A stretch of DNA of 24,144 bases. Source: an uncultured Shinella sp. (GTDB taxonomy: Bacteria > Pseudomonadota > Alphaproteobacteria > Rhizobiales > Rhizobiaceae). Where the stretch lies: contig NZ_CAMLFY010000067.1 in NCBI RefSeq assembly GCF_946479415.1, positions 1-24,144 on the forward strand, written 5' to 3'. A program made the position numbers and the translations under genes. Positions 9,131 to 16,832 of this stretch are shown here, one piece after another. The first letter of the stretch is position 1; each line of letters begins with the position of its first letter. The notes beneath the pieces are model-generated. The model was not told the origin of the DNA and did no database searches. It saw only the letters and a list, made by a program, of their open reading frames with translations.

Positions 9131-9856
9131 TCAGTTTACCGCGCAGGCCGGGTCGCGTTTTGCCCGGCGCTTGTCCGCGCAGCGCGGATCCTCGCGCTCT
9201 TCGCGGCCGGAGCGGTCCGCCCGCGTGCCGCTGTCATCAAGGCCGAGCTGGATATCCGCATCCTGGCGCCTGTTGTCGATGCGCTCGCGGTCCTTGCCCC
9301 TGCGGTCACGCTCCCTGTCCCGGTCACGGTCCGAGCGTTCCTCGCGGGTACGGTCCCACTTGCTGCCGCGATCCTCGCTCTGGTCCTGCCAGCCGATCTT
9401 CACGCGGTCACGCGGACGCTCGCGGTTGTCCTCCCAGCCCGTGTCCGGACGGCGGAACTGGCATTCGCCGCGGCCGATCACGTCATAGCCGCTCGAGCGC
9501 GCCTCGCAGGCATTGGCGAAGGTCTGGCGGTCACGGCCGCGCGAGCCGCAGACCGGCGCATATTCCCGTGTGCAGACGCGGCCTTCGTCCGGTCGCGGAT
9601 CGGGCCGGCCGTCGAAGCGGCACTCGCCGCGTCCGACGATGTTGTAGCCGTTCGAACGGGCTTCGCAGGCATTGGGGAAGGTCTGGATTTCGCCGCCGCG
9701 CATGCCGCAGACGGGCATATATTCCATCGTGCAGACCTGCGGGCGGGGACGGTAGTCCGGGCCGCCCTCATCGACCTGGCAGGCCGCAAGCGTGCCGGCG
9801 GCAAGAAGGATGGCGACGCGTGCCGTCAGGCGGCTGAACAAAGACATTGATATCAT
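9131..9856 (-). CDS. Lipoprotein with two Kazal-like protease-inhibitor repeats and a charged tail
   Basis: The 241-residue product starts at the ATG at 9856 with AGGAGG six bases upstream. A signal peptide ends in a lipobox (LAAC, lipidated Cys26), so the protein is probably anchored in the inner or outer membrane. Two repeats follow with identical cysteine spacing (C-x7-C-x13-C-x14-C): Cys42, 50, 64, 79 and Cys95, 103, 117, 132. Each has EYxPVCG and TFxNACEARSxGY, the core of Kazal serine protease inhibitors. With four cysteines each, they would have two disulfides rather than the classical three. Residues about 140-225 are extremely rich in Arg, Asp and Glu and likely disordered. The last part has two more cysteines (226, 238). 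The target protease is unknown. A terminator is shared with the converging DUF779 gene. Confidence 0.88.
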   Translation of the reverse strand: MISMSLFSRLTARVAILLAAGTLAACQVDEGGPDYRPRPQVCTMEYMPVCGMRGGEIQTFPNACEARSNGYNIVGRGECRFDGRPDPRPDEGRVCTREYAPVCGSRGRDRQTFANACEARSSGYDVIGRGECQFRRPDTGWEDNRERPRDRVKIGWQDQSEDRGSKWDRTREERSDRDRDRERDRRGKDRERIDNRRQDADIQLGLDDSGTRADRSGREEREDPRCADKRRAKRDPACAVN

Positions 9857-9951
9857 AGGATTCCTCCTCGCGAATCTGAGCGGACCCTAACGCAAATTTG
9901 ATCGGCCCGATATCGGCCGTGAACAAAAAAGCAGGGCGTGGTTGCGACACG

Positions 9952-9986
9952 AAAAAGCCCGCGCAACCGAAAAGGGTGCGCGGGCT
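9952..9986 (-). terminator. Intrinsic terminator of prs
   Basis: AGCCCGCGCA (9956-9965) pairs with TGCGCGGGCT (9977-9986), extended by CC/GG after one mismatch. On the minus strand the stem ends in TTTTT. It lies 25 bases after the prs stop. Confidence 0.88.
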
Positions 9987-10011
9987 CGGAAAGGCAAAAA
10001 TTGCGGCTCGA

Positions 10012-10944
10012 TCAGTCGAAGAGGCTGGAGACCGACTCTTCCGCACTCGTGCGGTTGATGGCTTCGCCGAGCAGGTTGGCAGTCGAGATAACGCGGATAT
10101 TGTGCGCAGACTGGACGGCCGTGGTCGGCTGGATCGAGTCGGTGATCACAAGTTCCTTGAGCTTCGACGACGTGACGCGGGCTACCGCGCCGCCGGAGAG
10201 CACGCCGTGCGTGATATAGGCGGTGACACTGGTCGCGCCGTTCTTCAGAAGCGCCTCGGCCGCGTTGCAGAGCGTGCCGCCGGAATCGACGATATCGTCG
10301 ATCAGCAGACAGTCCTTGCCGGTGACGTCACCGATGACGTTCATGACCTCGGATTCGCCGGCGCGCTCACGGCGCTTGTCGACGATCGCCAGCTGGCAAT
10401 CGAGCCGCTTGGCGAGTGCACGGGCACGCACCACGCCGCCGACGTCCGGGGAGACGACCATGACGTTTTCGAGATTGTAGTTTTCCTTCACGTCACGCGC
10501 CAGGATCGGCACAGCGTAGAGGTTGTCGGTCGGGATATCGAAGAAGCCCTGGATCTGGCCGGCATGCAGGTCCAGCGTCATCACGCGGTCGGCACCGGCT
10601 TCGGTGATCAGGTTGGCGACGAGCTTGGCGGAAATCGGTGTGCGCGGGCCGGGTTTGCGGTCCTGGCGGGCATAACCGAAATAGGGGATCACGGCCGTGA
10701 TGCGGCGCGCCGAAGAGCGGCGCATGGCATCGATCATGATCAGCATTTCCATCAGGTGGTCGTTCGTCGGGAACGAGGTCGACTGGACGACGAAAACGTC
10801 CTCGCCGCGCACGTTCTCCTGGATTTCAACGAAGATCTCCTGGTCTGCGAAGCGTCGAACCGTGGCACGGCCGAGCGGAACATTCAGATAATTGCAGATC
10901 GCTTCGGCCAGAAGCCGGTTCGAATTGCCCGCGAAAACCTTCAT
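10012..10944 (-). CDS. prs: Ribose-phosphate pyrophosphokinase (PRPP synthetase)
   Basis: The 310-residue product is a full-length class I PRPP synthetase, converting ribose 5-phosphate and ATP to PRPP for nucleotide, histidine and tryptophan synthesis in the cytosol. Visible motifs: [10 protein letters not shown], the ATP-binding [20 protein letters not shown] (88-107), [11 protein letters not shown] with His127, the flexible-loop segment [14 protein letters not shown], and the PRPP-binding loop DDIVDSGGT (216-224). The start at 10944 has AGGCGGA upstream. The gene follows the lipoprotein gene on the same strand, with a long stem (10987-11018) in between. A terminator follows it. Confidence 0.98.
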   Translation of the reverse strand: MKVFAGNSNRLLAEAICNYLNVPLGRATVRRFADQEIFVEIQENVRGEDVFVVQSTSFPTNDHLMEMLIMIDAMRRSSARRITAVIPYFGYARQDRKPGPRTPISAKLVANLITEAGADRVMTLDLHAGQIQGFFDIPTDNLYAVPILARDVKENYNLENVMVVSPDVGGVVRARALAKRLDCQLAIVDKRRERAGESEVMNVIGDVTGKDCLLIDDIVDSGGTLCNAAEALLKNGATSVTAYITHGVLSGGAVARVTSSKLKELVITDSIQPTTAVQSAHNIRVISTANLLGEAINRTSAEESVSSLFD

Positions 10945-10986
10945 CTATGGTCCGCCTGTTATTCTGCTGATGGGGGGGCGTTTAAG

Positions 10987-11018
10987 GGGCAAGCCCCTCG
11001 AATGCAAGGGGCTTGCCC
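10987..11018 (-). promoter_or_regulatory. Perfect 12-bp hairpin in the prs upstream region
   Basis: GGGCAAGCCCCT (10987-10998) pairs perfectly with AGGGGCTTGCCC (11007-11018) around an 8-base loop. No T run follows on the minus strand. It may be a weak terminator for the lipoprotein gene or a structured prs leader, ending 42 bases before the prs start. Confidence 0.45.
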
Positions 11019-11070
11019 GTATCACCAGGCGAATCTTCGCATTTCGCTGTGATTTACCGTTTCGATGCTC

Positions 11071-11838
11071 TTAACCCGGCACCGAACCGCGCCAGTCGAG
11101 ATACTCGCGAATGGTCTTCTGCGCGATGCCTTCCATCGTGCGGGCGGGCACCGCCGACCAGGGATCGGACGCCGTGCCGGACACGGTTTCCTGGCCCTGA
11201 ATGCGATGCAGCCGCGCGCCGCTGCCGTCGAGCACGTCCCAGACATAGACGACGGTCGTCCCGCCATTGTCGTTCATCGCCGAGAAATAACCCTTCAGGA
11301 TGTATTTGCTGGAATTGTCCGAGGCGCTGCGGATGGTCAGGCCGTTGGAGCGGGCTTCCGCGCCCAGCCTTTTTGAGAGCGGCGTCACGGCTTCGACCGG
11401 CGCGCCGATGATCGGCAGGAAGCGGATCGTCTCCGCGGATTTTGCAGGAGTCGCGACAGCGACTTCTTCCGCACCGCCGGACGTTTCGGCCGCCAGCGAA
11501 CGTTCGGCTGTCTCGCGGGCAAGTGCGGTGTCGGACGCAGTCTGGTTGCCGGTGTTGTTGCGCGCCAGCGCATCCGCTTGCCCTTGCAGCGTGCCGGCCG
11601 TGTCCCGGCCGCTCGTCGTGCCGGTTTCGGCCGGTGTGGTGAAGGCGGTCTGCTGCGTGGTGGTGGTGACGGGCGTGGTCTGGGCGCTCATCTGGTCGAG
11701 GTCGCGCTGGGTGACGGGCGACGAATTCAGGCCTCCGCCGACATCGACCTGCGGCGTCAGCGCATCCGTGCTGTTGCAGCCGGAAAGGATCGCGATGAGG
11801 CCGATCACTGCCAGCCGCTTCATCAGCTCGTGCGTCAT
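11071..11838 (-). CDS. Lipoprotein of unknown function
   Basis: The product of up to 255 residues has a short lipoprotein signal ending in LSGC. Lipidated Cys is residue 21 from the ATG at 11838, or residue 16 from an alternative ATG at 11823. AAGGA lies about eleven bases before the first ATG, which I keep, but the second is also plausible. The middle (about 45-130) is Thr/Ala/Gln-rich, low in complexity and probably disordered. The C-terminal 100 residues look folded (RLGAEARSNGLTIR, YILKGYFSAMND, TTVVYVWDVLDGSG, TMEGIAQKTIREYL), recalling small periplasmic alpha/beta domains. I do not recognise a family. A good promoter lies upstream at 11889-11917, so the gene may lead a unit with prs. 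Confidence 0.85.
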   Translation of the reverse strand: MTHELMKRLAVIGLIAILSGCNSTDALTPQVDVGGGLNSSPVTQRDLDQMSAQTTPVTTTTQQTAFTTPAETGTTSGRDTAGTLQGQADALARNNTGNQTASDTALARETAERSLAAETSGGAEEVAVATPAKSAETIRFLPIIGAPVEAVTPLSKRLGAEARSNGLTIRSASDNSSKYILKGYFSAMNDNGGTTVVYVWDVLDGSGARLHRIQGQETVSGTASDPWSAVPARTMEGIAQKTIREYLDWRGSVPG

Positions 11839-11888
11839 TATCGTCCGTGTCCTTCGCAGCGCTTTGCCGCGCCCGTTCCCCGCAACGA

Positions 11889-11917
11889 TTTATGGGTGGC
11901 CCTCAAAGTCCTGTCAA
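11889..11917 (-). promoter_or_regulatory. Strong sigma-70-type promoter for the lipoprotein gene
   Basis: On the minus strand TTGACA (11917-11912), a 17-base spacer and CATAAA (11894-11889) form a near-consensus promoter about 45 bases before the start at 11838. A short inverted repeat TCCTGT/ACAGGA (11909-11914, 11920-11925) overlaps the -35. Confidence 0.6.
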
Positions 11918-11937
11918 TTACAGGATCTGGTGAGCGA

Positions 11938-13089
11938 TCATACCTCGATGAAATCCAGACCATAACGGGAAAGCGGTTTGGGCGTGTCCGTCGTGGTGAG
12001 ATAGGTCTGGCCGAGCGTCATGGCGGTCCCGCTGTCGGAATCGAGCAGGATCGTGTGCACGAAGACCGACATGTTCGGCTCGATTTCCTGCGGATTGCCG
12101 GCAAGGAACATCTGGTGCTCCATCCAGGAGGGGGCAAAGCGCGCGCCTACGGAATAGCCGCAGGAGTTCAGGCGGTGGCGGGCGAGGCCCCGCTCGTCGA
12201 GGATGCGGGCGTGGGTCTCGAAGACCGTGCCGAACGTATTACCCGGGCGCAGCACCATTTCCATCGCCTGGATGGTCTCGCGGCAGGCGCTATAGAGTTC
12301 GCGGTGGCGGGCGGTCGGCGTGCCGATCACGGCGGTGCGCATCATCGGCGCATGGTAGCGCGCGCTGACGCCCGTCCATTGCAGGCTGAGTTGGTCCTGC
12401 GCCTCCAGCCGGCGGCGGCCGGATTTCGAGCGCACGAGCAACGCGTCATCGCCAGAGCCGATGACGAATTCGTTGGCGGCATAATCGCCACCGCCTGCGA
12501 GGACGGCATTCTGCAAGGCAGCGAGGATTTCCGCTTCGTCGCCGCCGGCCTTGATGAGCGGCAAGGCCGCGTCCAGCGCCTCGTCCGAAAGGGCAGCGGC
12601 GCGCTCGACATAGGCGATCTCGGCCGGGCTCTTGATCAGGCGCAGGCGGCTGACGATCGCGGAGGCATCGACGAGTTGGCCGAAACTTTGGAGCTGGTTG
12701 TCGAGCAGGCGGGCATTGCGGCCAGTCAGGCCATGCGTGTCGTATTCCACGCCGATGCGGCAGCCGAGCAGATCGAGATCGGACAGCAGGTTCTTGAGGT
12801 CCATCGTCGGGTCGGCGTTGACGCGGTCGATCCAGACCTCGATCTTCTCGATGGTCGAGGTGCGGCGCGCCTGGCGCAGGTCGGCCGAGCGGGTGAGGAG
12901 CACCATCTCGCCGCTCGCCTTCACGACGAGCGTCTGGAAGAAGCAGTAGCCGAACGTGTCGTAGCCCGTCAGCCAGTAGGTGCTCTCCTGCGCGAAGAGC
13001 AGCATTGCGTCGAGCTTTTCCTCCCGCATCCGGGAGGTGAGGCGCTGGAGCCGGTTGGCGTATTCCTCGCTGTCGAAGTGAAGTGCCAT
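11938..13089 (-). CDS. M24/creatinase-fold protein (Xaa-Pro peptidase or ectoine-hydrolase-like), metal ligands missing
   Basis: The start at 13089 is supported by GAGGGAG upstream and gives 383 residues. The N-terminus (FDSEEYANRLQRLTSRM, then LDAML and YWLTGYDTFGY) resembles creatinase and ectoine hydrolase (DoeA) N-domains. Residues about 155-380 form the pita-bread domain. The usual dinuclear metal ligands (Asp, Asp, His, Glu, Glu) of M24 aminopeptidases appear replaced by eye: QWTG at 237-240 where a DxG is expected, APMMR at 247-251, CGYSVG at 310-315, FVHTI at 343-347, and LGQT at 359-362. This suggests a non-peptidase hydrolase like creatinase/DoeA, or another amidinohydrolase-like activity. 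It is 35 bases downstream of pgeF, so likely in the same operon. The substrate is unknown. Confidence 0.88.
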   Translation of the reverse strand: MALHFDSEEYANRLQRLTSRMREEKLDAMLLFAQESTYWLTGYDTFGYCFFQTLVVKASGEMVLLTRSADLRQARRTSTIEKIEVWIDRVNADPTMDLKNLLSDLDLLGCRIGVEYDTHGLTGRNARLLDNQLQSFGQLVDASAIVSRLRLIKSPAEIAYVERAAALSDEALDAALPLIKAGGDEAEILAALQNAVLAGGGDYAANEFVIGSGDDALLVRSKSGRRRLEAQDQLSLQWTGVSARYHAPMMRTAVIGTPTARHRELYSACRETIQAMEMVLRPGNTFGTVFETHARILDERGLARHRLNSCGYSVGARFAPSWMEHQMFLAGNPQEIEPNMSVFVHTILLDSDSGTAMTLGQTYLTTTDTPKPLSRYGLDFIEV

Positions 13090-13124
13090 GGGTGTCTCCC
13101 TCGTCCGTTTGTTATTGCTAGGCG

Positions 13125-13916
13125 TCAGGCTCTGACCATGATCGCCGAAATCTGGCGGCCGTAGTCCGGCTCCTGCCGGTGCGTGGTGCGCCGGTAGGAG
13201 AAGAAGCGATCCTCGTCGGGATAGGTACAGATGTCGAGATTTTCCGCCGTCACCCCGGCATCGGTCAGACGCTGCGTCGTCAGGCCCGGCAGGTCGAACA
13301 TCGCATGCCCGTCCTTGCCCGAAGGCGTGAAGTAGCGCTGATAGGCTTTGTCGACGGCGAGGAAGCGCGCGACGAATTCCGGGCCGACCTCGTAGTTGCG
13401 CCGGCTGATCGACGGACCGAGGCTGGCGACGATGTTTTCGCGTTTCGCGCCGAGTTTTTCCATGGCGGCGATGGTGTTTTCGAGCACGCCGTAGAGCGCG
13501 CCCTTCCAGCCGGCATGGGCGGCGCCGACGACGCGGGCCTGCGGGTCGCAGAACAGGATCGGGCCGCAATCGGCCGCCAGCACGCCGAGGACCACGCCGG
13601 GCGTGGCGCTGACCAGCGCATCGGCCTGCGGTCGCGCGCCGTCATAGGTTTCGTCCACCACGACGACATCGGGCGAGTGGATCTGGTGCACGGTCGCGAG
13701 TTTTCCCGGCTCGGCGGAAAACCAACGCGCGACGCGGGCGCGATTCTCCTGCACGTTCTCGCGCTCGTCCTGCGAGCCGAGGCCGACATTCAGCCCGCGA
13801 TAGATGCCGTCGGACACGCCGCCGATGCGGGTGAAGAAGCCGTGCTGTACGGCTTTCCCGGCGCGTTCGGAGAGAAGCGGGCTTTCGATCGGGGAGGGAA
13901 GCGTCTGGTCCTTCAT
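13125..13916 (-). CDS. pgeF: PgeF/YfiH family purine nucleoside phosphorylase / laccase-domain protein
   Basis: The 263-residue product matches the YfiH/LACC1 family. The three zinc-binding residues are present: His80 (VHQIHSPD), Cys117 (AADCGPILF) and His134 (AAHAGWKG). The FTRIGGVSDGIYRGLNVG opening, SLGPSISRRNYEVG and FFSYRRTTHR ending are also typical. Members cleave adenosine and inosine with phosphate, and were earlier called polyphenol oxidase or peptidoglycan-editing factor. It is cytosolic with no signal. It lies 99 bases after the MidA-like gene and 35 before the M24-fold gene, all on the minus strand, so co-transcription with lgt is likely. Confidence 0.95.
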   Translation of the reverse strand: MKDQTLPSPIESPLLSERAGKAVQHGFFTRIGGVSDGIYRGLNVGLGSQDERENVQENRARVARWFSAEPGKLATVHQIHSPDVVVVDETYDGARPQADALVSATPGVVLGVLAADCGPILFCDPQARVVGAAHAGWKGALYGVLENTIAAMEKLGAKRENIVASLGPSISRRNYEVGPEFVARFLAVDKAYQRYFTPSGKDGHAMFDLPGLTTQRLTDAGVTAENLDICTYPDEDRFFSYRRTTHRQEPDYGRQISAIMVRA

Positions 13917-14015
13917 GGTCTCTCGGCTGGGCTTTTGAGGGGCCGCCAGGCAGGAACGCGACCGGGCATGCGGGGTGGAAATCGGGCCGGATGTTGTCCG
14001 GCCTTTTCCGGCATG

Positions 14016-15116
14016 TCAATCCGGCTGGCGGAAGGGGAAGAGCGATAGGGGCGCGCTGCCGACGGCCAGAACCTTGAACAGATCGCCCATTTTCCCGGCG
14101 CCGGAGCCGGCGAGCCGGTCGACATCGGCCAGGATGGATTGCTGCGTCTGAGCGTCGCGGTGGCGGCCGAGCGCCGAGGCGCGTTCGCCGATCCCCAGCC
14201 CGACGAGGAAATCGCCCTGATGCAGCATGCCGTGTACATGCAGGCCGGCGCCTGCCGCCGCGCCGGCCAGCCGCTCGAAATCGACATGGCTCGTCAGGTC
14301 CGCTTCGCCGGGATGGGCAAGCGGCGGGTCGAAATCGTGTTTAAGCACGGCCTGCAGCGTATCGCCGAAACCGGTGACGAAATGGCCGTAGTCGATGATG
14401 ACGGCCGAGCCGCCGAAACGCGCGATGCGCTCTCCTATCGTTGCCATGACCGCTTCGCGTGCGGGGGCGATCTCGAAGATCGTGCCGTTTGGAACGTCCT
14501 TGTGGTGTTCCGGCAAGGCGGCCGGATCGAGCGTCGCCACACCGGCGGCGAAGGTCAGCTCGTCCTCGGCATCCAGCCCGATAAGGCGCTCGCGGAAACC
14601 CGAGGATGTCTTGATGAACTGGCGGATCGGGATGGCGTCGAACAGTTCATTGGCGGCGAGCAGCACGAAGCCCTCGGGCAGCTCCTCGAAACTGTCGTGC
14701 CAAGTGACGCGGGCTGCCTGCGTGCCGAGCGTCTCCTGCTGGACGGCGCGCAGCTTCGGGCTGGTCTCGATCAGGTGGAAGGTCGCGTTTTCATAAAGCT
14801 GCGGGGCGAGCTTGTGCACGACGCGCAGCATGTCGGCCATCATCGTGCCGCGGCCGGGGCCGATCTCGGCGATGCGCACGGTCTCCGGCGCGCCATGCTT
14901 CTGCCAGGCATGGACGAGAAAGATGCCGAGCATTTCGCCGAAAAGCTGGCTGACCTCGGGTGCCGTGACGAAATCGCCGGCGCGGCCGAAGGGATCGCGG
15001 GTGCGATAGTAGCCGTATTCGGGATCGGCGAGGCACAGCGCGAAATAGTCGGTGACGCTGATCGGTCCGTTGGTGCGGATCAGCGCCTTGATCTTCTGGG
15101 AAAGCGGTGTCGTCAT
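14016..15116 (-). CDS. SAM-dependent methyltransferase, MidA/NDUFAF7 (DUF185) family
   Basis: The 366-residue protein has the DUF185 hallmarks: DPEYGYYRTRDPFGRAGDF at about 31-49, TAPEVSQLFGE (51-61), the SAM-binding glycine loop EIGPGRGTMMADML (84-97), LIETSPKLR, AANELFDAIPIRQF and IDYGHF. The mitochondrial homologue NDUFAF7 methylates an arginine of the complex I subunit NDUFS2 during assembly. A similar role on NuoD is plausible here but inferred. The start at 15116 is 12 bases after the lgt stop, a tight operon arrangement that is common in rhizobia. Confidence 0.93.
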   Translation of the reverse strand: MTTPLSQKIKALIRTNGPISVTDYFALCLADPEYGYYRTRDPFGRAGDFVTAPEVSQLFGEMLGIFLVHAWQKHGAPETVRIAEIGPGRGTMMADMLRVVHKLAPQLYENATFHLIETSPKLRAVQQETLGTQAARVTWHDSFEELPEGFVLLAANELFDAIPIRQFIKTSSGFRERLIGLDAEDELTFAAGVATLDPAALPEHHKDVPNGTIFEIAPAREAVMATIGERIARFGGSAVIIDYGHFVTGFGDTLQAVLKHDFDPPLAHPGEADLTSHVDFERLAGAAAGAGLHVHGMLHQGDFLVGLGIGERASALGRHRDAQTQQSILADVDRLAGSGAGKMGDLFKVLAVGSAPLSLFPFRQPD

Positions 15117-15128
15117 GGCGGCGTCCGC

Positions 15129-15977
15129 TCAGGCGCTGGCCGGGTGGGCCGCACGGGCGCGGAAAATCGCCCAGAGACCGACGAGAAGCATCGGCAACGA
15201 CAGCAGCATGCCCATGGTCAGCCAGCCGCCGAAGAGATAGCCGAGCTGCGGATCCGGCTCGCGGAAGAATTCCACCGTGATGCGCGACAGCGCGTAGCCG
15301 GCGACGAAGAGGCCGGTGACGAGACCGGGGCGCTTCAGCGCGCCGAAGCGGTAGATGGCGATGGCGAGCACGACGAGCAGCACGATGCCCTCGAGGCCGG
15401 CTTCATAGAGCTGGCTCGGATGGCGGGCGAAGGGGCCGGCTTCCGGGAAGATCACCGCCCAAGGGGCGTCCGACAGGCGGCCCCAGAGCTCGCCGTTCAC
15501 GAAATTGGCGATGCGGCCGAAGAACAGGCCGATCGGCACGACGGCGGCGACGATGTCGAACAGGCTCCAGATCGGAATATTGTTGCGGCGGGCAAACAGG
15601 ATCATGGCGAGCGTCGTGCCGGCAAAACCGCCGTGGAACGACATGCCGCCGTTCCAGACCTGGATGGCGCGCAGCGGATCTGCCGCGACATTCGGGAAAT
15701 CGTAGAACAGGATATAGCCGATGCGGCCGCCGAGAATGATGCCGACGGCGGCCCAGACGAGGAAGTCGTCGAGCTGCACGCGGGTCGCGGGCGCCTGCCC
15801 GGCCCACAGCCGCGGCGTCTCGACCAGCCGGCGGGCGTAGAACCAGCCGAGCATGATGCCGACGACATAGGCGATGCCGTACCAGTGCACATCGACCGGG
15901 CCGATCGAGAAGGCGATCGGGTCGATCTCCGGGTAAGGCATGATGGCGAAGAGATTTGCGATAGTCGTCAAGGTCAC
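15129..15977 (-). CDS. lgt: Prolipoprotein diacylglyceryl transferase
   Basis: Lgt transfers diacylglycerol from phosphatidylglycerol to the lipobox cysteine of prolipoproteins in the inner membrane, so it would act on the two lipoproteins coded nearby. Seen: multiple membrane helices, [30 protein letters not shown] with His115, the Lgt signature [14 protein letters not shown] (154-167), HPSQLYEA (186-193) and [13 protein letters not shown] choose the GTG at 15977 (282 residues, GGAAG just upstream, [19 protein letters not shown] as remembered from rhizobial homologues). An ATG at 15941 is the alternative but lacks a ribosome binding site. It is the first gene of the lgt, MidA-like, pgeF, M24 run. 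Confidence 0.97.
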   Translation of the reverse strand: MTLTTIANLFAIMPYPEIDPIAFSIGPVDVHWYGIAYVVGIMLGWFYARRLVETPRLWAGQAPATRVQLDDFLVWAAVGIILGGRIGYILFYDFPNVAADPLRAIQVWNGGMSFHGGFAGTTLAMILFARRNNIPIWSLFDIVAAVVPIGLFFGRIANFVNGELWGRLSDAPWAVIFPEAGPFARHPSQLYEAGLEGIVLLVVLAIAIYRFGALKRPGLVTGLFVAGYALSRITVEFFREPDPQLGYLFGGWLTMGMLLSLPMLLVGLWAIFRARAAHPASA

Positions 15978-15999
15978 TGTCTTCCGGTTTTCGCGGGGG

Positions 16000-16028
16000 A
16001 AGATGGCGGCGCGGCATGGCAGGGTCAA
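16000..16028 (-). promoter_or_regulatory. Candidate lgt promoter
   Basis: On the minus strand CTTGACC (-35 hexamer 16028-16023), a 17-base spacer and CATCTT (16005-16000) fit the alphaproteobacterial pattern with a weak -10, about 23 bases before the lgt GTG. Confidence 0.38.
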
Positions 16029-16092
16029 GGCGATAAATCGAGATACACCGGCCTCGGAGGGCCGGAGCGGGCGGCGATCCACCGGAATCCGC

Positions 16093-16121
16093 TTGCAAGG
16101 CGCCCCGTCAGACCCTACCTC
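16093..16121 (+). promoter_or_regulatory. Candidate ubiK promoter
   Basis: CTTGCAA (-35 at 16093-16098), a 17-base spacer and TACCTC (16116-16121) lie about 60 bases before the ubiK start. The match to the alphaproteobacterial consensus is moderate. Confidence 0.35.
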
Positions 16122-16182
16122 AGGGACAGAGCGCGGCGCTGACGGCCCGCAGGACCATCGATCCCCGAAGAGAGGGCTGACC

Positions 16183-16440
16183 ATGACGACAGGTGCAAAC
16201 CGCATTCTCGACGACTTCGCCAAGCTGGTGACCGATGCCGCAGGCGCCGCGCTGGGCGTGCGCAAGGAGGCCGAGACGGTGTTTCGCGCGCAGGCCGAGC
16301 GCTTCATCAACGGCATGGACCTCGTCAAGCGCGAGGAATTCGAAGCTGTTCGCGAAATGGCTATCAAGGCACGCGATGAAAACGATGCGCTCCTGAAGCG
16401 TATCGAGGCGCTGGAAGCCCGCCTCAGCGCAGGGAATTGA
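16183..16440 (+). CDS. ubiK: UbiK-family accessory factor (BMFP domain)
   Basis: The 85-residue protein matches the UbiK/YqiC (BMFP) family: an N-terminal amphipathic part ([20 protein letters not shown]) and a C-terminal coiled coil (about 45-82; [30 protein letters not shown]). UbiK supports ubiquinone synthesis in the soluble Ubi complex of E. coli; that role here is inferred. The ATG at 16183 is chosen because of GAGAGGG upstream and because the longer frame lacks family similarity. It diverges from lgt and ends in a strong terminator. Confidence 0.92.
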   Translation: MTTGANRILDDFAKLVTDAAGAALGVRKEAETVFRAQAERFINGMDLVKREEFEAVREMAIKARDENDALLKRIEALEARLSAGN

Positions 16441-16473
16441 ACCGTTTCAGGACAGCTTTTCACCCATAAGACT

Positions 16474-16511
16474 CGGTTGGCGTGATTCACCTCGCGCCAA
16501 CCGTTTTTTTT
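16474..16511 (+). terminator. Intrinsic terminator of ubiK
   Basis: CGGTTGGCG (16474-16482) pairs with CGCCAACCG (16495-16503), followed by eight T bases (16504-16511). Confidence 0.92.
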
Positions 16512-16528
16512 AATAAAAATTTTACCCC

Positions 16529-16607
16529 TGTGGACACTCCCGAAAAGCTCTTTCGGCAGAGTCTCTTAAGCCTTCGTCCTGAATCTTTTTGGCAGGCTCT
16601 GTCCACA
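16529..16607. ncRNA. Candidate structured RNA or DNA element (nested inverted repeats)
   Basis: TGTGGACA (16529-16536) and TGTCCACA (16600-16607) would close a domain of 79 bases. Inside are a perfect hairpin CCGAAA/TTTCGG (16540-16545 with 16551-16556), extended by CTC/GAG, and a second stem AGCCT/AGGCT (16569-16573 with 16594-16598). Together they resemble a three-way junction. No known RNA family is recognised and the strand is unknown. Confidence 0.3.
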
Positions 16608-16832
16608 ACCGGGCGGAGAAAATGGCGAGCCGGGGGCTGGCGTCGTGACTCCGCCGTTATACACTGATTTTAAATGATGATTCGAGACAGGCAGCGTAAG
16701 CTTCGGGCAGGGTAAGTCGTCCAGATTGCGCAAAGTGCCGAGCAATCATTCAGTGTTGTATCCGGAGTATGGTTTGCCCGCGTCGTGTGTGTGAGCACGA
16801 TGGCGCATGCCTTCCGGCCTTGAAGGTGATGC

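Larger units (their letters stand above)
16441..16832. other. Gene-free stretch between ubiK and ybjN
   Basis: This 392-base gap holds the ubiK terminator (16474-16511), an AT-rich patch next to it (to about 16523), a nested set of inverted repeats (16529-16607), and another 7-bp stem GGCGGAG/CTCCGCC (16612-16618 with 16649-16655). I see no convincing open frame. The rest (about 16660-16832) shows nothing clear; it should contain the ybjN promoter, but I could not define it. Confidence 0.6.

Noticed and set aside
9899..9926. Imperfect dyad around GATATC upstream of the Kazal lipoprotein gene
   Set aside because: Arms match only partly and no regulator or promoter boxes could be placed with it.
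13987..14011. Small repeat GGCCGGA/TCCGGCC followed by TTTT between the MidA-like and pgeF genes
   Set aside because: The T run is on the plus strand, while both flanking genes are on the minus strand, so it is not a useful terminator for them.
14139..16142. Very long plus-strand open frame (667 codons) opposite the MidA-like gene and lgt
   Set aside because: It spans two well-supported minus-strand genes and its translation is charged and low in complexity, typical of antisense frames in GC-rich DNA.
16512..16610. Possible replication origin: AT-rich patch with TGTGGACA and TGTCCACA resembling DnaA boxes
   Set aside because: Boxes match TTATCCACA at only about seven of nine positions, only two are present, and the gene neighbourhood (ubiK, ybjN, proC) is not one I know to flank an alphaproteobacterial origin.
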